Shown here piece by piece: positions 41,567-50,905 of a stretch of DNA of 64,000 bases. Position numbers and translations under genes: made by a program. The notes under the pieces were generated by a model, which did no database searches, was not told where the DNA came from, and saw only the letters and a program-made list of their open reading frames with translations. Source of the stretch: Mumia sp050632745 (lineage in GTDB: Bacteria > Actinomycetota > Actinomycetes > Propionibacteriales > Nocardioidaceae); assembly GCF_050632745.1 (NCBI RefSeq), contig NZ_JBODSD010000002.1:806001-870000 (forward strand), in the 5' to 3' direction. Numbering within the stretch: position 1 is the first letter of the stretch; every line of letters starts with the position of its first letter.

Positions 41567-42946
41567 ATGGCGAGGACCACGACGACCTTCCGGTGCTCCG
41601 AGTGCGGATGGACCAGCGCCAAGTGGGTCGGCCGCTGCGGCGAGTGCCAGGCCTGGGGCACGGTCGACGAGGTCGGAGCCCCCTCCCCGGCGACGCGGAC
41701 CGCCCCCACGGCGGTCACGCGCAGCGCCCGGCCGATCGGTCAGATCGACGTCGAGACCTCCCGCTCGCAGCCGACCGGCATCGCCGAGCTCGACCGTGTG
41801 CTGGGCGGCGGCTTCGTCCCCGGCGCCGTGGTCCTGCTCGCCGGGGAGCCCGGTGTCGGCAAGTCGACGCTCCTCCTCGAGGTCGCCGCGCGCTGGGCGC
41901 GCGGCCTCGCCACGACCCTGTACGTCTCCGGCGAGGAGTCGGTCGCCCAGGTGCGGCTGCGCGCCGACCGGACGCACGCGGTCCACGACAGCCTCTACCT
42001 CGCCAGCGAGACCGACCTCGGCGCGGTCCTCGCGCACATCGACGACGTCAAGCCGTCGCTGCTGGTCGTCGACTCCGTCCAGACGATCGGCTCGTCGTCG
42101 GTCGAGGGGACGCCCGGCGGCGTGACCCAGGTCCGCGAGGTGACGTCGACGCTCGTGCAGGTCGCGAAGTCCCGCGACATCCCGACCATCCTCGTCGGTC
42201 ACGTCACCAAGGAGGGCTCGATCGCCGGCCCCCGCGTGCTGGAGCACCTCGTCGACGTCGTGCTGCAGTTCGAGGGTGACCGCAACTCTCGACTGCGCCT
42301 CGTCCGGGCGGTGAAGAACCGGTTCGGCCCCGTCGACGAGATCGGGTGCTTCGACCTCTCCGAGTCGGGCATCGTCGAGGTCCCCGACCCGACCGGGCTG
42401 TTCGTCTCCCGCCACCACCAGCCGGTCTCCGGCACCTGCATCACGGTGACGATGGAGGGGCGACGCCCGCTGCTGGCGGAGGTGCAGGCGCTCGTGTCGC
42501 AGACCGAGCTCCCCCAGCCGCGACGCGCGACCAGCGGGCTCGACGGCTCGCGGATGGCCATGATCCTCGCCGTCCTCTCGCGGCGGTGCGGACTCGCCCT
42601 CGCGCGTGCCGACGTGTACGCCGCGACCGTCGGCGGAGCACGGCTCGGCGAGCCCTCGGTCGACCTCGCCGCTGCGGTCGCCGTCGCGTCCGCCGCCACC
42701 GACACCGTGGTGCCGACCGACCTGGTCGCGCTCGGCGAGGTCGGGCTGGCGGGCGAGGTCCGGCGCGTCACCCACCTGGGCCAACGGCTGCGCGAAGCCG
42801 CACGGCTCGGGTTCCGTCGCGCCGTCGTCCCGCGCGACGGCGCGGACGTGACTCCAGGCAGCACCGACGTCCCCGGCCTCGAGGTGCTCCCCGTCGACGA
42901 CCTCGCCGGCGCGCTTCGCGTCCTCGGTGTCGGCCACCGGGGTTGA
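41567..42946 (+). CDS. radA: DNA repair protein RadA
   Basis: 459 residues. C4 zinc finger FRCSECGWTSAKWVGRCGEC, RecA-like ATPase with Walker A GEPGVGKSTLLLEVA, the RadA-specific KNRFGPVDEIGCF motif, and a Lon-protease-like C-terminal domain (PTDLVALGEVGLAGEVRRV). RadA is a DnaB-like helicase that helps branch migration and processing of recombination intermediates. ATG at 41567 (MARTTTTFRC). disA follows 76 bases later on the same strand, as is usual. Confidence 0.95.
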   Translation: MARTTTTFRCSECGWTSAKWVGRCGECQAWGTVDEVGAPSPATRTAPTAVTRSARPIGQIDVETSRSQPTGIAELDRVLGGGFVPGAVVLLAGEPGVGKSTLLLEVAARWARGLATTLYVSGEESVAQVRLRADRTHAVHDSLYLASETDLGAVLAHIDDVKPSLLVVDSVQTIGSSSVEGTPGGVTQVREVTSTLVQVAKSRDIPTILVGHVTKEGSIAGPRVLEHLVDVVLQFEGDRNSRLRLVRAVKNRFGPVDEIGCFDLSESGIVEVPDPTGLFVSRHHQPVSGTCITVTMEGRRPLLAEVQALVSQTELPQPRRATSGLDGSRMAMILAVLSRRCGLALARADVYAATVGGARLGEPSVDLAAAVAVASAATDTVVPTDLVALGEVGLAGEVRRVTHLGQRLREAARLGFRRAVVPRDGADVTPGSTDVPGLEVLPVDDLAGALRVLGVGHRG

Positions 42947-43022
42947 CGCGCGGCGCCCTCGGCGTCGCGTGCCAGCCACTACACTGATCGCAGCCATTGA
43001 ACCGAATCTCGCGGGGGAACAG

Positions 43023-44111
43023 GTGTCGATCAACGATCGCGCGAGCGGGACGCCCTCGATCCTCCGGGCGACGCTCGCCTCCGTCGCGCCCGGGACCGCG
43101 CTGCGCGAGGGTCTCGAGCGGATCCTGCGCGGCCGGACGGGCGCCCTGATCGTCCTCGGCCAGGACAAGGACATCGAGGCCCTCTCGACCGGCGGCTTCG
43201 TCCTCGACGTCCCGTTCACCCCGACCGCTCTGCGCGAGCTGGCCAAGATGGACGGCGCCATCATCCTCGACAAGGGCGCGACCCGGATCCTGCAGGCCGG
43301 CGTCCACCTGATGCCCGACCCCTCGATCCCCACGCACGAGACCGGCACCCGTCACCGGACGGCCGACCGCGTCGCGCGCCAGACCAACGTGCCGGTCATC
43401 TCCGTGTCGGCCTCGATGCACATCATCGCCCTGTACGTCGACGGGACGCGCCGTGTTCTGGAGGAGGCGGGCGCCATCCTCGGTCGCGCCAACCAGGCGC
43501 TGGCCACGCTCGAGCGCTACAAGCTCCGTCTCGACGAGGTGTCCGGCGCTCTCTCGGCGCTGGAGATCGAGGACCTGGTGACCGTCCGCGACGTCGCCGC
43601 GGTCGCGCAGCGGCTCGAGATGGTCACCCGCATCGCCGCCGAGATCGAGGACTACGTGCTCGAGCTCGGCACGGACGGACGCCTGCTGACCCTTCAGCTC
43701 GACGAGCTGGTCACCGGTGTGGAGAGCGAGCGCGAGCTGATCGTGCGCGACTACGCCCCGGGCGGCCGTCGGGGCAAGCCTCCGGCCGAGGTCCTCGAGG
43801 ACCTCTCCCAGATCGTCTCGGGCGAGCTGGTCGACCTCGCCGCCGTGGCCCGCTCGCTCGGCCTCGGCGCCGGGGAGCACCTCGAGTCGGCGGTCTCGCC
43901 CCGGGGATACCGGTTGCTCGCCAAGGTTCCGCGCCTGCCCAACAGCGTCATCGAGCGCCTGGTCGAGCACTTCGGCACGCTGCAGAAGCTGCTCGCGGCC
44001 AGCATCGAGGACCTCCAGACGGTCGAGGGCGTCGGCGAGCTGCGGGCCCGGAGCGTGCGCGAGGGGCTGTCCCGGCTCGCGGAGTCGAGCATCCTCGAGC
44101 GCTACGTCTGA
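43023..44111 (+). CDS. disA: DNA integrity scanning diadenylate cyclase DisA
   Basis: 362 residues. It makes cyclic di-AMP from two ATP and scans DNA for branched structures. The DAC domain has KMDGAIILDKGATRI (DGA motif) and THETGTRHRTADRVAR (RHR motif). A helical linker follows, and a C-terminal helix-hairpin-helix DNA-binding domain contains TVEGVGELRARSVREGL. I chose GTG at 43023 (VSINDRASGTPSILRATL) because it gives the standard length and has a GGGGGA 4 bases upstream; the open frame extends 32 codons further into radA. Confidence 0.94.
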   Translation: MSINDRASGTPSILRATLASVAPGTALREGLERILRGRTGALIVLGQDKDIEALSTGGFVLDVPFTPTALRELAKMDGAIILDKGATRILQAGVHLMPDPSIPTHETGTRHRTADRVARQTNVPVISVSASMHIIALYVDGTRRVLEEAGAILGRANQALATLERYKLRLDEVSGALSALEIEDLVTVRDVAAVAQRLEMVTRIAAEIEDYVLELGTDGRLLTLQLDELVTGVESERELIVRDYAPGGRRGKPPAEVLEDLSQIVSGELVDLAAVARSLGLGAGEHLESAVSPRGYRLLAKVPRLPNSVIERLVEHFGTLQKLLAASIEDLQTVEGVGELRARSVREGLSRLAESSILERYV

Positions 44112-44125
44112 CCGGCGCTCGCCGC

Positions 44126-44911
44126 TCAGGGCGTGGCCGCGGTGGTCGGCGCGCTCGACGGCGTGGGCGACGCCGACGCAGTGCTGCCGGGCTTCGGTGC
44201 CACCGACGGGCTCGCGGGCGGCGTCGGGGTCGGGGTCGGGGCGGTCGTCAGCGTGAACTCACGCACCGCCGGCTCACCGCCGAGGAGCGCCGCCTGGGCG
44301 CTGTAGGAGCCCGCCTTCACGAAGGCACCCTTGTCGTCGCACGAGTCGGCGCTCGCCCGGCCGTCCCAGGTCACGTCGATCACGGTGGCCCACGTCGGGT
44401 GGACGTCGACCGTCCGTCCCTTGATCCCGCCGCACGACTGCGTGTCCCACACCGGGCCGTCCTTCGCCTTCACCCCGAGCACGAACGTCGAGGGGTCGAT
44501 CCGCACCGTGCACGGATCGGCCGCGGTGCTGGTGACCCGCAGCGTGATCGGGACGGCGCGACCGGCGTACGCTCCCGCGGCGACCGACGGCGTCACGAAG
44601 ACGGAGTCGGGCGGGCACGCGCCGTCGACGACGGCGAGGCGGACGTTGACCTCGACGTCCTTGGCCTTGCGAGGCTTCGGCGCGCGGGTCGCCGTCGGGG
44701 AGGCCGTGGCGGACGGGGGCGGTGTGGCGGTCGGCGTCGTCTCGCCCGCCGATGGTTCGCCGCCGGCCTTCTGGTCGTCACCCCCACCCACGACGCGCAG
44801 GAAGAGCCAGACCAGCAGGAGCACCACCGTCAGGACGACCAGCCGCCGGCGCCAGTAGACACCGGGAGGCAGCTTGCCCGAGGGGCGCATCACCGAGCTC
44901 ACGCCCACCAA
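44126..44911 (-). CDS. Membrane-anchored secreted protein, hypothetical (Rv3587c-like position)
   Basis: 261 residues. One N-terminal transmembrane helix (RLVVLTVVLLLVWLFLRVV) precedes a Thr/Pro/Ala-rich linker (about 45-80). An immunoglobulin-like or beta-sandwich domain with two Cys pairs follows (DGACPPDSV, AADPCTVRIDPS, TQSCGGIKGR, SADSCDDKGAF), and a low-complexity Pro/Ser/Ala tail ends it. M. tuberculosis has a membrane protein (Rv3587c) at the same place between disA and mutY. Function unknown. Divergent from mutY by 38 bases, convergent with disA. Confidence 0.68.
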   Translation of the reverse strand: MVGVSSVMRPSGKLPPGVYWRRRLVVLTVVLLLVWLFLRVVGGGDDQKAGGEPSAGETTPTATPPPSATASPTATRAPKPRKAKDVEVNVRLAVVDGACPPDSVFVTPSVAAGAYAGRAVPITLRVTSTAADPCTVRIDPSTFVLGVKAKDGPVWDTQSCGGIKGRTVDVHPTWATVIDVTWDGRASADSCDDKGAFVKAGSYSAQAALLGGEPAVREFTLTTAPTPTPTPPASPSVAPKPGSTASASPTPSSAPTTAATP

Positions 44912-44949
44912 ACTAACCGTCGCGCGAGCCGTGGCAGGATCGACTCGCC

Positions 44950-45861
44950 ATGGTCTCTCCCACCTCCTCGCCGCACCCGGCCGTCCCGGAGCCCGAAGCC
45001 CTGCACGACGCCGTCACCACCTGGTACGCGGCGCACGCCCGCCCACTCCCGTGGCGCCGCGACACGACGACCGCGTGGCACGTCCTGGTGTCGGAGGTGA
45101 TGCTCCAGCAGACCCCGGTCGAGCGCGTCACGCCGGTCTACGAGGCCTGGATCGCGCGGTGGCCGACCCCCGCTGCGCTGGCGGCGGAGCCGAGCGGCGA
45201 GGCGGTGCGCGCGTGGGGCCGCCTCGGCTACCCGCGGCGCGCCCTCCGGCTGCACGCCGCCGCGGTCGCGGTGTGCGAGCGCCACGGTGGCGTCGTCCCG
45301 GACGATCTCGAAGACCTGCGGGCCCTCCCGGGGGTCGGGGAGTACACCGCTGCCGCCGTCGCCGTCTTCGCCCACGGCCGCCGGCACGCCGTTCTCGACA
45401 CCAACGTCCGCCGGGTGCTGGCGCGTGTGCTCGAAGGCGTCGCGCTGCCCGCGGCGACGCTCACCGCTCCCGAGCGCGTGCTCGCGGCCTCCGTCCTTCC
45501 TCCCGACGAGGAGACGGCGGCGGTGTGGTCGATCGGCCTGATGGAGCTGGGCGCTCTCGTCTGCACGGCCCGCGCGCCGTCGTGCGGCACCTGCCCCGTA
45601 CGCCGGTGGTGCCGGTGGCACTCCGCCGGACGACCGGCGTACGACGGACCCGCTCGGCGGGGGCAGAGCTACGCCGGCACCGACCGTCAGTGCCGCGGTC
45701 GTCTCCTCGCGGTCCTGCGCGACGCGGAGGGCGCGGTCCCGGGTTCGGCCTTGCGCGCCGTGTGGGACGACGCGACCCAGCGCGAGCGCGCGCTCGACGG
45801 GCTGCTGGACGACGGGCTGGTCGTGACGGCAGGCCCCGACACGTACGCCTTGCCGGGCTGA
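44950..45861 (+). CDS. mutY: A/G-specific adenine glycosylase
   Basis: 303 residues. It removes adenine mispaired with 8-oxoguanine. Catalytic Glu in VSEVMLQQTPVERV, helix-hairpin-helix ALPGVGEYTAAAVAVF, catalytic Asp in AVLDTNVRRVLARV, and the [4Fe-4S] ligands C-x6-C-x2-C-x5-C in VCTARAPSCGTCPVRRWC. The C-terminal MutT-like domain is much reduced (about 80 residues), as in mycobacterial MutY. ATG at 44950 (MVSPTSSPHPAVPEPE). Confidence 0.93.
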   Translation: MVSPTSSPHPAVPEPEALHDAVTTWYAAHARPLPWRRDTTTAWHVLVSEVMLQQTPVERVTPVYEAWIARWPTPAALAAEPSGEAVRAWGRLGYPRRALRLHAAAVAVCERHGGVVPDDLEDLRALPGVGEYTAAAVAVFAHGRRHAVLDTNVRRVLARVLEGVALPAATLTAPERVLAASVLPPDEETAAVWSIGLMELGALVCTARAPSCGTCPVRRWCRWHSAGRPAYDGPARRGQSYAGTDRQCRGRLLAVLRDAEGAVPGSALRAVWDDATQRERALDGLLDDGLVVTAGPDTYALPG

Positions 45862-45868
45862 CCCGGGG

Positions 45869-46894
45869 TCAGCTGGAGCGCTGCGGCCGGATGCGACGCG
45901 CCACCGAGCGCAGCGCGCCCGGACGCGGCATGCGGGCACGCACCCGCGCCAGCGCCGCATCGCGGTCGCGGCGGTAGTAGTCGGCCGCGAACGCCACAGC
46001 CTCCTCGTGCTGGGCCGCGTAGGTCTCCGTCAGGCGGTCGAAGGTCGCCTCGAGGTCGGCGTCGGCTGCAGCGTCGCCGCTCATCTCGGCGAGCTCGGCG
46101 TACGCCTGCCAGACGCCCTCGCCGAGCGCCACGAGGCTCTCGGGCAGCTCCATCGCCGACCAGTCCACGACGTTGCGGCGCAGACCGACGTCGAGGAAGT
46201 CGTCCACGGGGTGCGGATCCACGGACAGGTCAGGGTCGTAAGCCAGGTCGAGACCGTCGCGGACACGTGCGGCCTGCGCGCGCCAGTCGGCGAGCAGGTC
46301 GGGGTAGCGGACGACGACGCGACGGGACCCCCGCGTCACCCGCTCGGACTCCAGCGCGATGTTGATCCAGCCGCCGATCTGCCGGACGGCGAGCGCGCGC
46401 TTGCGGTCCTCGTCGGCCGACTTCGTGTAGTGCATCTGCCGGCTCGCCGACACCTCGGCCGGGTGGCGCATCATCGTCACGAACCCGGGCTCCACGCCGA
46501 GCTCCCGCGCGGTGTCGACCCACAGGCGCGACAGCAGGACCGTGCGCGGGTCCTTCACGATGATCTGCGGCGACTGCCCCAGCGCGTCGGAGAGCCAGGT
46601 GCGCAGACGGTCGGCGTAGTCGCCCTCCCGGATCAGCTCGTCGACGCGCGCCGGAGCGTCCGGAGCCAGGTCGAGGGTCCGGACACCGGCCTCGTCGAGG
46701 ACCTCCTTGTGGAAGTCGACGACCCACTGCGGCTCGAAGAAGCCCCGCGGGTTGCTCTTGTTGGGCGCGACCTCGGGCTTGGGGACGAGGAGGCCGAGGT
46801 GGGCCAGCGTTCCTGCCATCGAGCTCGTGCCGCTGCGTCCTGGACCCAGGAGGATCACGAGACGAGAGTCGGAGCGGGCAGGAGAAGAAGGCAT
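45869..46894 (-). CDS. Sulfotransferase family protein
   Basis: 341 residues. The PAPS 5'-phosphate loop is LVILLGPGRSGTSSMAGTL and the 3'-phosphate segment is FVTMMRHPAEVSASRQMHY; IIVKDPRTVLLSRLWV lies between them. The group often modifies cell-surface glycans. The nearby surface-polymer genes (from 49.9 kb) make a role in glycan sulfation possible, though clpC stands between. The ATG at 46894 (MPSSPARSD) is preferred to a TTG six codons earlier. A strong terminator lies upstream. Confidence 0.82.
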   Translation of the reverse strand: MPSSPARSDSRLVILLGPGRSGTSSMAGTLAHLGLLVPKPEVAPNKSNPRGFFEPQWVVDFHKEVLDEAGVRTLDLAPDAPARVDELIREGDYADRLRTWLSDALGQSPQIIVKDPRTVLLSRLWVDTARELGVEPGFVTMMRHPAEVSASRQMHYTKSADEDRKRALAVRQIGGWINIALESERVTRGSRRVVVRYPDLLADWRAQAARVRDGLDLAYDPDLSVDPHPVDDFLDVGLRRNVVDWSAMELPESLVALGEGVWQAYAELAEMSGDAAADADLEATFDRLTETYAAQHEEAVAFAADYYRRDRDAALARVRARMPRPGALRSVARRIRPQRSS

Positions 46895-47086
46895 CAGCGA
46901 GGACCTCGGCAAGGACGGGGACGGGCGCCGCGCACCGGGCGCGCGGACGGTCGGCTGGCCGCCACGTTAGCACCCGGGCCTGTGAGGATCCTCAGGCGTC
47001 GGGACGCGTACGACGCCCGTGATCGCAGCTGTCGCGCACGGACGACCGACGTTCCCGATCGTGCGCGAAAGGATGCGCGCGGAACG

Positions 47087-47122
47087 ACGAAGGGCCCGCG
47101 ACGCAGGTCGCGGGCCCTTCGT
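47087..47122 (-). terminator. Strong hairpin terminator after clpC
   Basis: A perfect 16-bp stem (ACGAAGGGCCCGCGAC and its complement) with a 4-base loop GCAG lies 18 bases past the clpC stop and before the sulfotransferase gene. It lacks a long T-run, as actinobacterial terminators often do. The stem is symmetrical, so it can also stop transcription from the plus strand. Confidence 0.78.
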
Positions 47123-47139
47123 GGTGGTGCGAGACCGGA

Positions 47140-49677
47140 TCAGCTCGCGGCGGTCGTCCCGCCGTTGGTGCCTCCGTTGCCGGAGCCGGCAGCCGCCTCG
47201 AGCGGCGAGTCCGGGAGCTCGGCCTTCGGCTCGCCCTTGAAGGTGAAGGTCGCGGACGGACCCTCGCCCTCGACGTCGACCAGGACGATCTGGCCGGGGC
47301 GGACCTCGCCGAAGAGCAGCTTCTCGGCCAGCGTGTCCTCGATCTCGCGCTGCACCGTGCGGCGCAGCGGCCGGGCACCGAGGACCGGGTCGAACCCGCG
47401 GCTCGCGAGAAGGTTCTTGGCGGCGGGCGTGAGCTCCAGCGCCATGTCCTTGTCCTTGAGCCGCTTCTCGACCGAGTCGAGCATCATGTCGACCATGTCG
47501 ATGATCTCGTCCTGCGTGAGCGGCGGGAACACCACGATCTCGTCGACACGGTTGAGGAACTCGGGGCGGAAGTGCTGCTTGAGCTCCTCCGACACCTTGG
47601 CCTTCATCTTGTCGTACGAGCCCTGGACGTCGCTGGCCTGGCTGAAGCCGAGGTTGACGCCCTTCGCGATGTCACGCGTGCCCAGGTTGGTCGTCATGAT
47701 GATGACCGTGTTCTTGAAGTCGACCACCCGGCCCTGCGAGTCGGTCAGGCGACCTTCCTCGAGGATCTGCAACAGCGAGTTGAAGATGTCCGGGTGCGCC
47801 TTCTCGACCTCGTCGAAGAGGACCACCGAGAACGGCTTGCGCCGGACCTTCTCGGTGAGCTGGCCACCCTCTTCGTAGCCGACGTAGCCCGGAGGCGAAC
47901 CGAACAGCCGCGAGACGGTGTGCTTCTCCGAGAACTCGCTCATGTCGAGCTGGATGAGCGCGTCGTCGTCGCCGAAGAGGAAGTTGGCGAGCGCCTTGGA
48001 CAGCCACGTCTTGCCGACGCCCGACGGGCCGGCGAAGATGAACGACCCACCGGGACGGCGCGGATCCTTCAGGCCCGCACGCGTGCGGCGGATGGCCCGC
48101 GAGAGCGCCTTGATCGCCTCGTCCTGGCCGATGACGCGCTTGTGCAGCTCCTGCTCCATGTTGAGCAGACGCGCCGACTCGTCCTCGGACAGCTTGACGA
48201 TCGGGATGCCCGTCGCCAGCGCGAGGACCTCGGCGATGAGCTCCTCGTCGACCTCGGCGACCTCGTCCATGTCACCCGCGCGCCACTGCTTCTCGCGGTC
48301 GGTCTTGGCGGTCAGGAGCTCGCGCTCCTCGTTGCGCAGGGACGCCGCGGACTCGAAGTCCTGGACGTCGATCGCGTTCTCCTTGCGGCGGCGGACGTCG
48401 ACGATCTTCTCGTCGAAGTCGCGCAGGTCCGGCGGCGCCGTCATGCGACGGATCCGCAGCCGCGATCCCGCCTCGTCGACGAGGTCGATGGCCTTGTCCG
48501 GGAGGAACCGGTCGGAGATGTAGCGGTCGGCGAGCGTCGCCGCCGAGACCAGGGCCTCGTCGGTGATCGTCACCCGGTGGTGCGCCTCGTAGCGGTCGCG
48601 CAGGCCCTTGAGCATCTCGATCGTGTGCGCGATCGACGGCTCGGCGACCTGGATCGGCTGGAAGCGCCGCTCGAGCGCCGCGTCCTTCTCGAAGTGCTTG
48701 CGGTACTCGTCGAGCGTGGTCGCACCGATCGTCTGCAGCTCGCCACGGGCCAGCATCGGCTTGAGGATGCTCGCGGCGTCGATCGCGCCCTCGGCCGCGC
48801 CGGCACCGACGAGCGTGTGGATCTCGTCGATGAACAGCACGATGTCGCCGCGGGTGCGGATCTCCTTGAGCACCTTCTTGAGGCGCTCCTCGAAGTCGCC
48901 GCGGTAGCGGGACCCGGCGACGAGCGCGCCGAGGTCCAGCGTGTAGATCTGCTTGTCGCGCAGCGTCTCCGGGACGTCGCCCCGGACGATGTCCTGGGCC
49001 AGGCCCTCGACGACCGTCGTCTTGCCGACGCCGGGCTCGCCGATGAGGACCGGGTTGTTCTTGGTGCGGCGCGAGAGCACCTGCATCACGCGCTCGATCT
49101 CCTTCTCACGCCCGATGACCGGGTCGAGCTTGCCCTCGCGGGCAGCCTGCGTGAGGTTGCGACCGAACTGGTCGAGGACCAGCGAGCTGCTCGGGGCGGA
49201 CTCCCCCGCCGGCGCTCCGGCCGCCGCGGTCTCCTTGCCCTGGTAGCCGCTCAGCAGCTGGATGACCTGCTGACGGACGCGGTTGAGATCGGCGCCGAGC
49301 TTGACCAGGACCTGCGCGGCGACGCCTTCGCCCTCGCGGATCAGGCCGAGCAGGATGTGCTCCGTGCCGATGTAGCTGTGGCCGAGCTGCAGCGCCTCGC
49401 GGAGGCTGAGCTCGAGGACCTTCTTGGCGCGCGGGGTGAACGGGATGTGGCCGCTCGGTGCCTGCTGCCCCTGGCCGATGATCTCCTCGACCTGCTCGCG
49501 GACCGCCTCGAGCGAGATGCCGAGGTTCTCGAGCGCCTTGGCAGCGACTCCCTCACCCTCGTGGATGAGACCAAGAAGGATGTGCTCGGTGCCGATGTAG
49601 TTGTGGCTGAGCATGCGCGCCTCTTCCTGGGCGAGCACGACAACACGACGGGCGCGGTCGGTGAACCTCTCGAACAT
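47140..49677 (-). CDS. clpC: ATP-dependent Clp protease ATP-binding subunit ClpC
   Basis: 845 residues. Two N-terminal Clp_N repeats (FTDRARRVVVLAQEEARML; then AKKVLELSLREALQLGHSYIG), first AAA domain with GEPGVGKTTVVEG, a middle/UVR segment (VQDFESAASLRNEERELL), and second AAA with GPSGVGKTWLSKALA and GSPPGYVGYEEGGQLTEKV. It unfolds substrates for ClpP1P2, and is essential in mycobacteria. ATG at 49677 (MFERFTDRARR). Two ClgR-like palindromes lie upstream. The protein ends in a Gly/Asn/Thr/Ala-rich tail that is not conserved. Confidence 0.95.
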   Translation of the reverse strand: MFERFTDRARRVVVLAQEEARMLSHNYIGTEHILLGLIHEGEGVAAKALENLGISLEAVREQVEEIIGQGQQAPSGHIPFTPRAKKVLELSLREALQLGHSYIGTEHILLGLIREGEGVAAQVLVKLGADLNRVRQQVIQLLSGYQGKETAAAGAPAGESAPSSSLVLDQFGRNLTQAAREGKLDPVIGREKEIERVMQVLSRRTKNNPVLIGEPGVGKTTVVEGLAQDIVRGDVPETLRDKQIYTLDLGALVAGSRYRGDFEERLKKVLKEIRTRGDIVLFIDEIHTLVGAGAAEGAIDAASILKPMLARGELQTIGATTLDEYRKHFEKDAALERRFQPIQVAEPSIAHTIEMLKGLRDRYEAHHRVTITDEALVSAATLADRYISDRFLPDKAIDLVDEAGSRLRIRRMTAPPDLRDFDEKIVDVRRRKENAIDVQDFESAASLRNEERELLTAKTDREKQWRAGDMDEVAEVDEELIAEVLALATGIPIVKLSEDESARLLNMEQELHKRVIGQDEAIKALSRAIRRTRAGLKDPRRPGGSFIFAGPSGVGKTWLSKALANFLFGDDDALIQLDMSEFSEKHTVSRLFGSPPGYVGYEEGGQLTEKVRRKPFSVVLFDEVEKAHPDIFNSLLQILEEGRLTDSQGRVVDFKNTVIIMTTNLGTRDIAKGVNLGFSQASDVQGSYDKMKAKVSEELKQHFRPEFLNRVDEIVVFPPLTQDEIIDMVDMMLDSVEKRLKDKDMALELTPAAKNLLASRGFDPVLGARPLRRTVQREIEDTLAEKLLFGEVRPGQIVLVDVEGEGPSATFTFKGEPKAELPDSPLEAAAGSGNGGTNGGTTAAS

Positions 49678-49818
49678 GCAACTCCCCTTGATCCGAGACC
49701 AGTGAACAAGTCGGGTCTCTGTCCACTCCATGCTAGACGTGACCACCAACGCCGGGGGACCGCCCGACACCTGCGGTTACGCCTGATTACAAGGGATCCG
49801 GGCGGTTTGGGCTTCCCG

Positions 49819-49837
49819 TGTTCACGCAGGGCGAACA
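49819..49837. promoter_or_regulatory. ClgR-like operator 1 upstream of clpC
   Basis: A 19-bp imperfect palindrome reading TGTTCACGC-N3-GCGAACA, with GTTC/GAAC arms. It resembles the ClgR binding pattern (GTTCGCY-N5-GCGNAC) described for clp operons in Streptomyces and corynebacteria. Centre is about 150 bases upstream of the clpC start. Confidence 0.55.
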
Positions 49838-49850
49838 CCACGCCGGGCCG

Positions 49851-49869
49851 TGTTCACCCTGAGCGAACA
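49851..49869. promoter_or_regulatory. ClgR-like operator 2 upstream of clpC
   Basis: A second 19-bp palindrome TGTTCACCC-N3-GCGAACA. Its start is 32 bases from that of the first copy, three helical turns, so both face the same side of the DNA. It lies 62 bases before the divergent methyltransferase gene, which might also be affected. Confidence 0.55.
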
Positions 49870-49930
49870 CGACCGGGACTGATAGCGTGTCCGGCACTCG
49901 CGGCACCTCTCGTCAGACGAGGAGAGACAG

Positions 49931-50902
49931 ATGGGGATCCGGCGCAACGTCCGCAACGGGCTCGACAAGGTCATCGGCGAGGAGCGCACCCGAGCGCTGG
50001 CGCGCTCGGAGCGGAAGGCACGCCGCCGGCTGGCCACGGCCCTGGCCCCCGAACCCGCCCCGAGACCGCCGAAGAAGAGGCGCCCCCCGCAGGCGCGTCC
50101 CTCGACGCCGAAGCCGCGCTCCCGCTGGCTGCCGTCCGACCCGTTCGTCCCGCATCCCGCCCCGACGATGTCACGCCACCAGCTGCTCGCCGAGCTCCAC
50201 GCGAGGCTGACGCCGCGCACGTACCTCGAGATCGGCGTCAACACCGGCGCGAGCCTGGCGCTGTCGCGGGTTCCGTCGATCGGTGTGGACCCCGCCTTCC
50301 GGGTGGACCACGAGCTCGAGTGCGACGTCCAGCTCGTGCGCTCGACCAGCGACGACTTCTTCGCCCGCGAGGCCCCACTCGCCCACCTGGGCGGCCGCCC
50401 GGTCGACCTCGCCTTCATCGACGGCATGCACCTGTCGGAGTACGCCCTGCGCGACTTCCTCAACACCGAGCGCCTGATGGCACCCACGGGGATCGCGGTG
50501 CTCGACGACATGCTCCCGCGCAACGCGCTCGAGGCGTCGCGCGAACGCCGCACGTCGCAGTGGGCCGGCGACGTCTACAAGGTCGCCGAGGTGCTGCGCC
50601 GGAACCGGCCGGATCTCGTGACGCTGCTGGTCAACACCGAGCCGACCGGGACGGTCGTGGTGGCAGGTCTCGACCCGGCCTCGGCGGTGATGGACGCCGT
50701 GTACGAGGCGGAGCTCGCCTTCTGCCTGGCCGCGGACCCGCAAGTGGTCCCGCAGGACTACCTCGACCGCTCGTCGGCGGTCGACGCCTCCCGCCTGGTG
50801 GAGCTCGACGTCTGGCACGAGCTCGCCAAGCGACGCGAGGACGTCGGGGCCGACCTCGACGACCTGTGGGACCGGCTGCGCGGGCTGCCGACCGGCGGCT
50901 GA
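49931..50902 (+). CDS. Class I SAM-dependent methyltransferase
   Basis: 323 residues. The first 80 residues are a basic, Pro/Arg-rich extension. The methyltransferase domain starts with RTYLEIGVNTGASLALS (motif I), has VDPAFRVDHELECDVQLV and then VDLAFIDGMHLSEYALRDF (motif IV) and GIAVLDDMLPR. This is the Methyltransf_24 type found in surface glycan and exopolysaccharide clusters. A GAGGAGA lies 7 bases before the ATG. It converges on GT2 copy A (3 bases between stops), and is the first gene of the polymer locus. Confidence 0.82.
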   Translation: MGIRRNVRNGLDKVIGEERTRALARSERKARRRLATALAPEPAPRPPKKRRPPQARPSTPKPRSRWLPSDPFVPHPAPTMSRHQLLAELHARLTPRTYLEIGVNTGASLALSRVPSIGVDPAFRVDHELECDVQLVRSTSDDFFAREAPLAHLGGRPVDLAFIDGMHLSEYALRDFLNTERLMAPTGIAVLDDMLPRNALEASRERRTSQWAGDVYKVAEVLRRNRPDLVTLLVNTEPTGTVVVAGLDPASAVMDAVYEAELAFCLAADPQVVPQDYLDRSSAVDASRLVELDVWHELAKRREDVGADLDDLWDRLRGLPTGG

Positions 50903-50905
50903 CCG

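Noticed and set aside
42927..43022. Longer start for disA inside radA
   Set aside because: It would add 32 residues with no DisA homology; the GTG at 43023 has a good ribosome site and gives the standard N-terminus.
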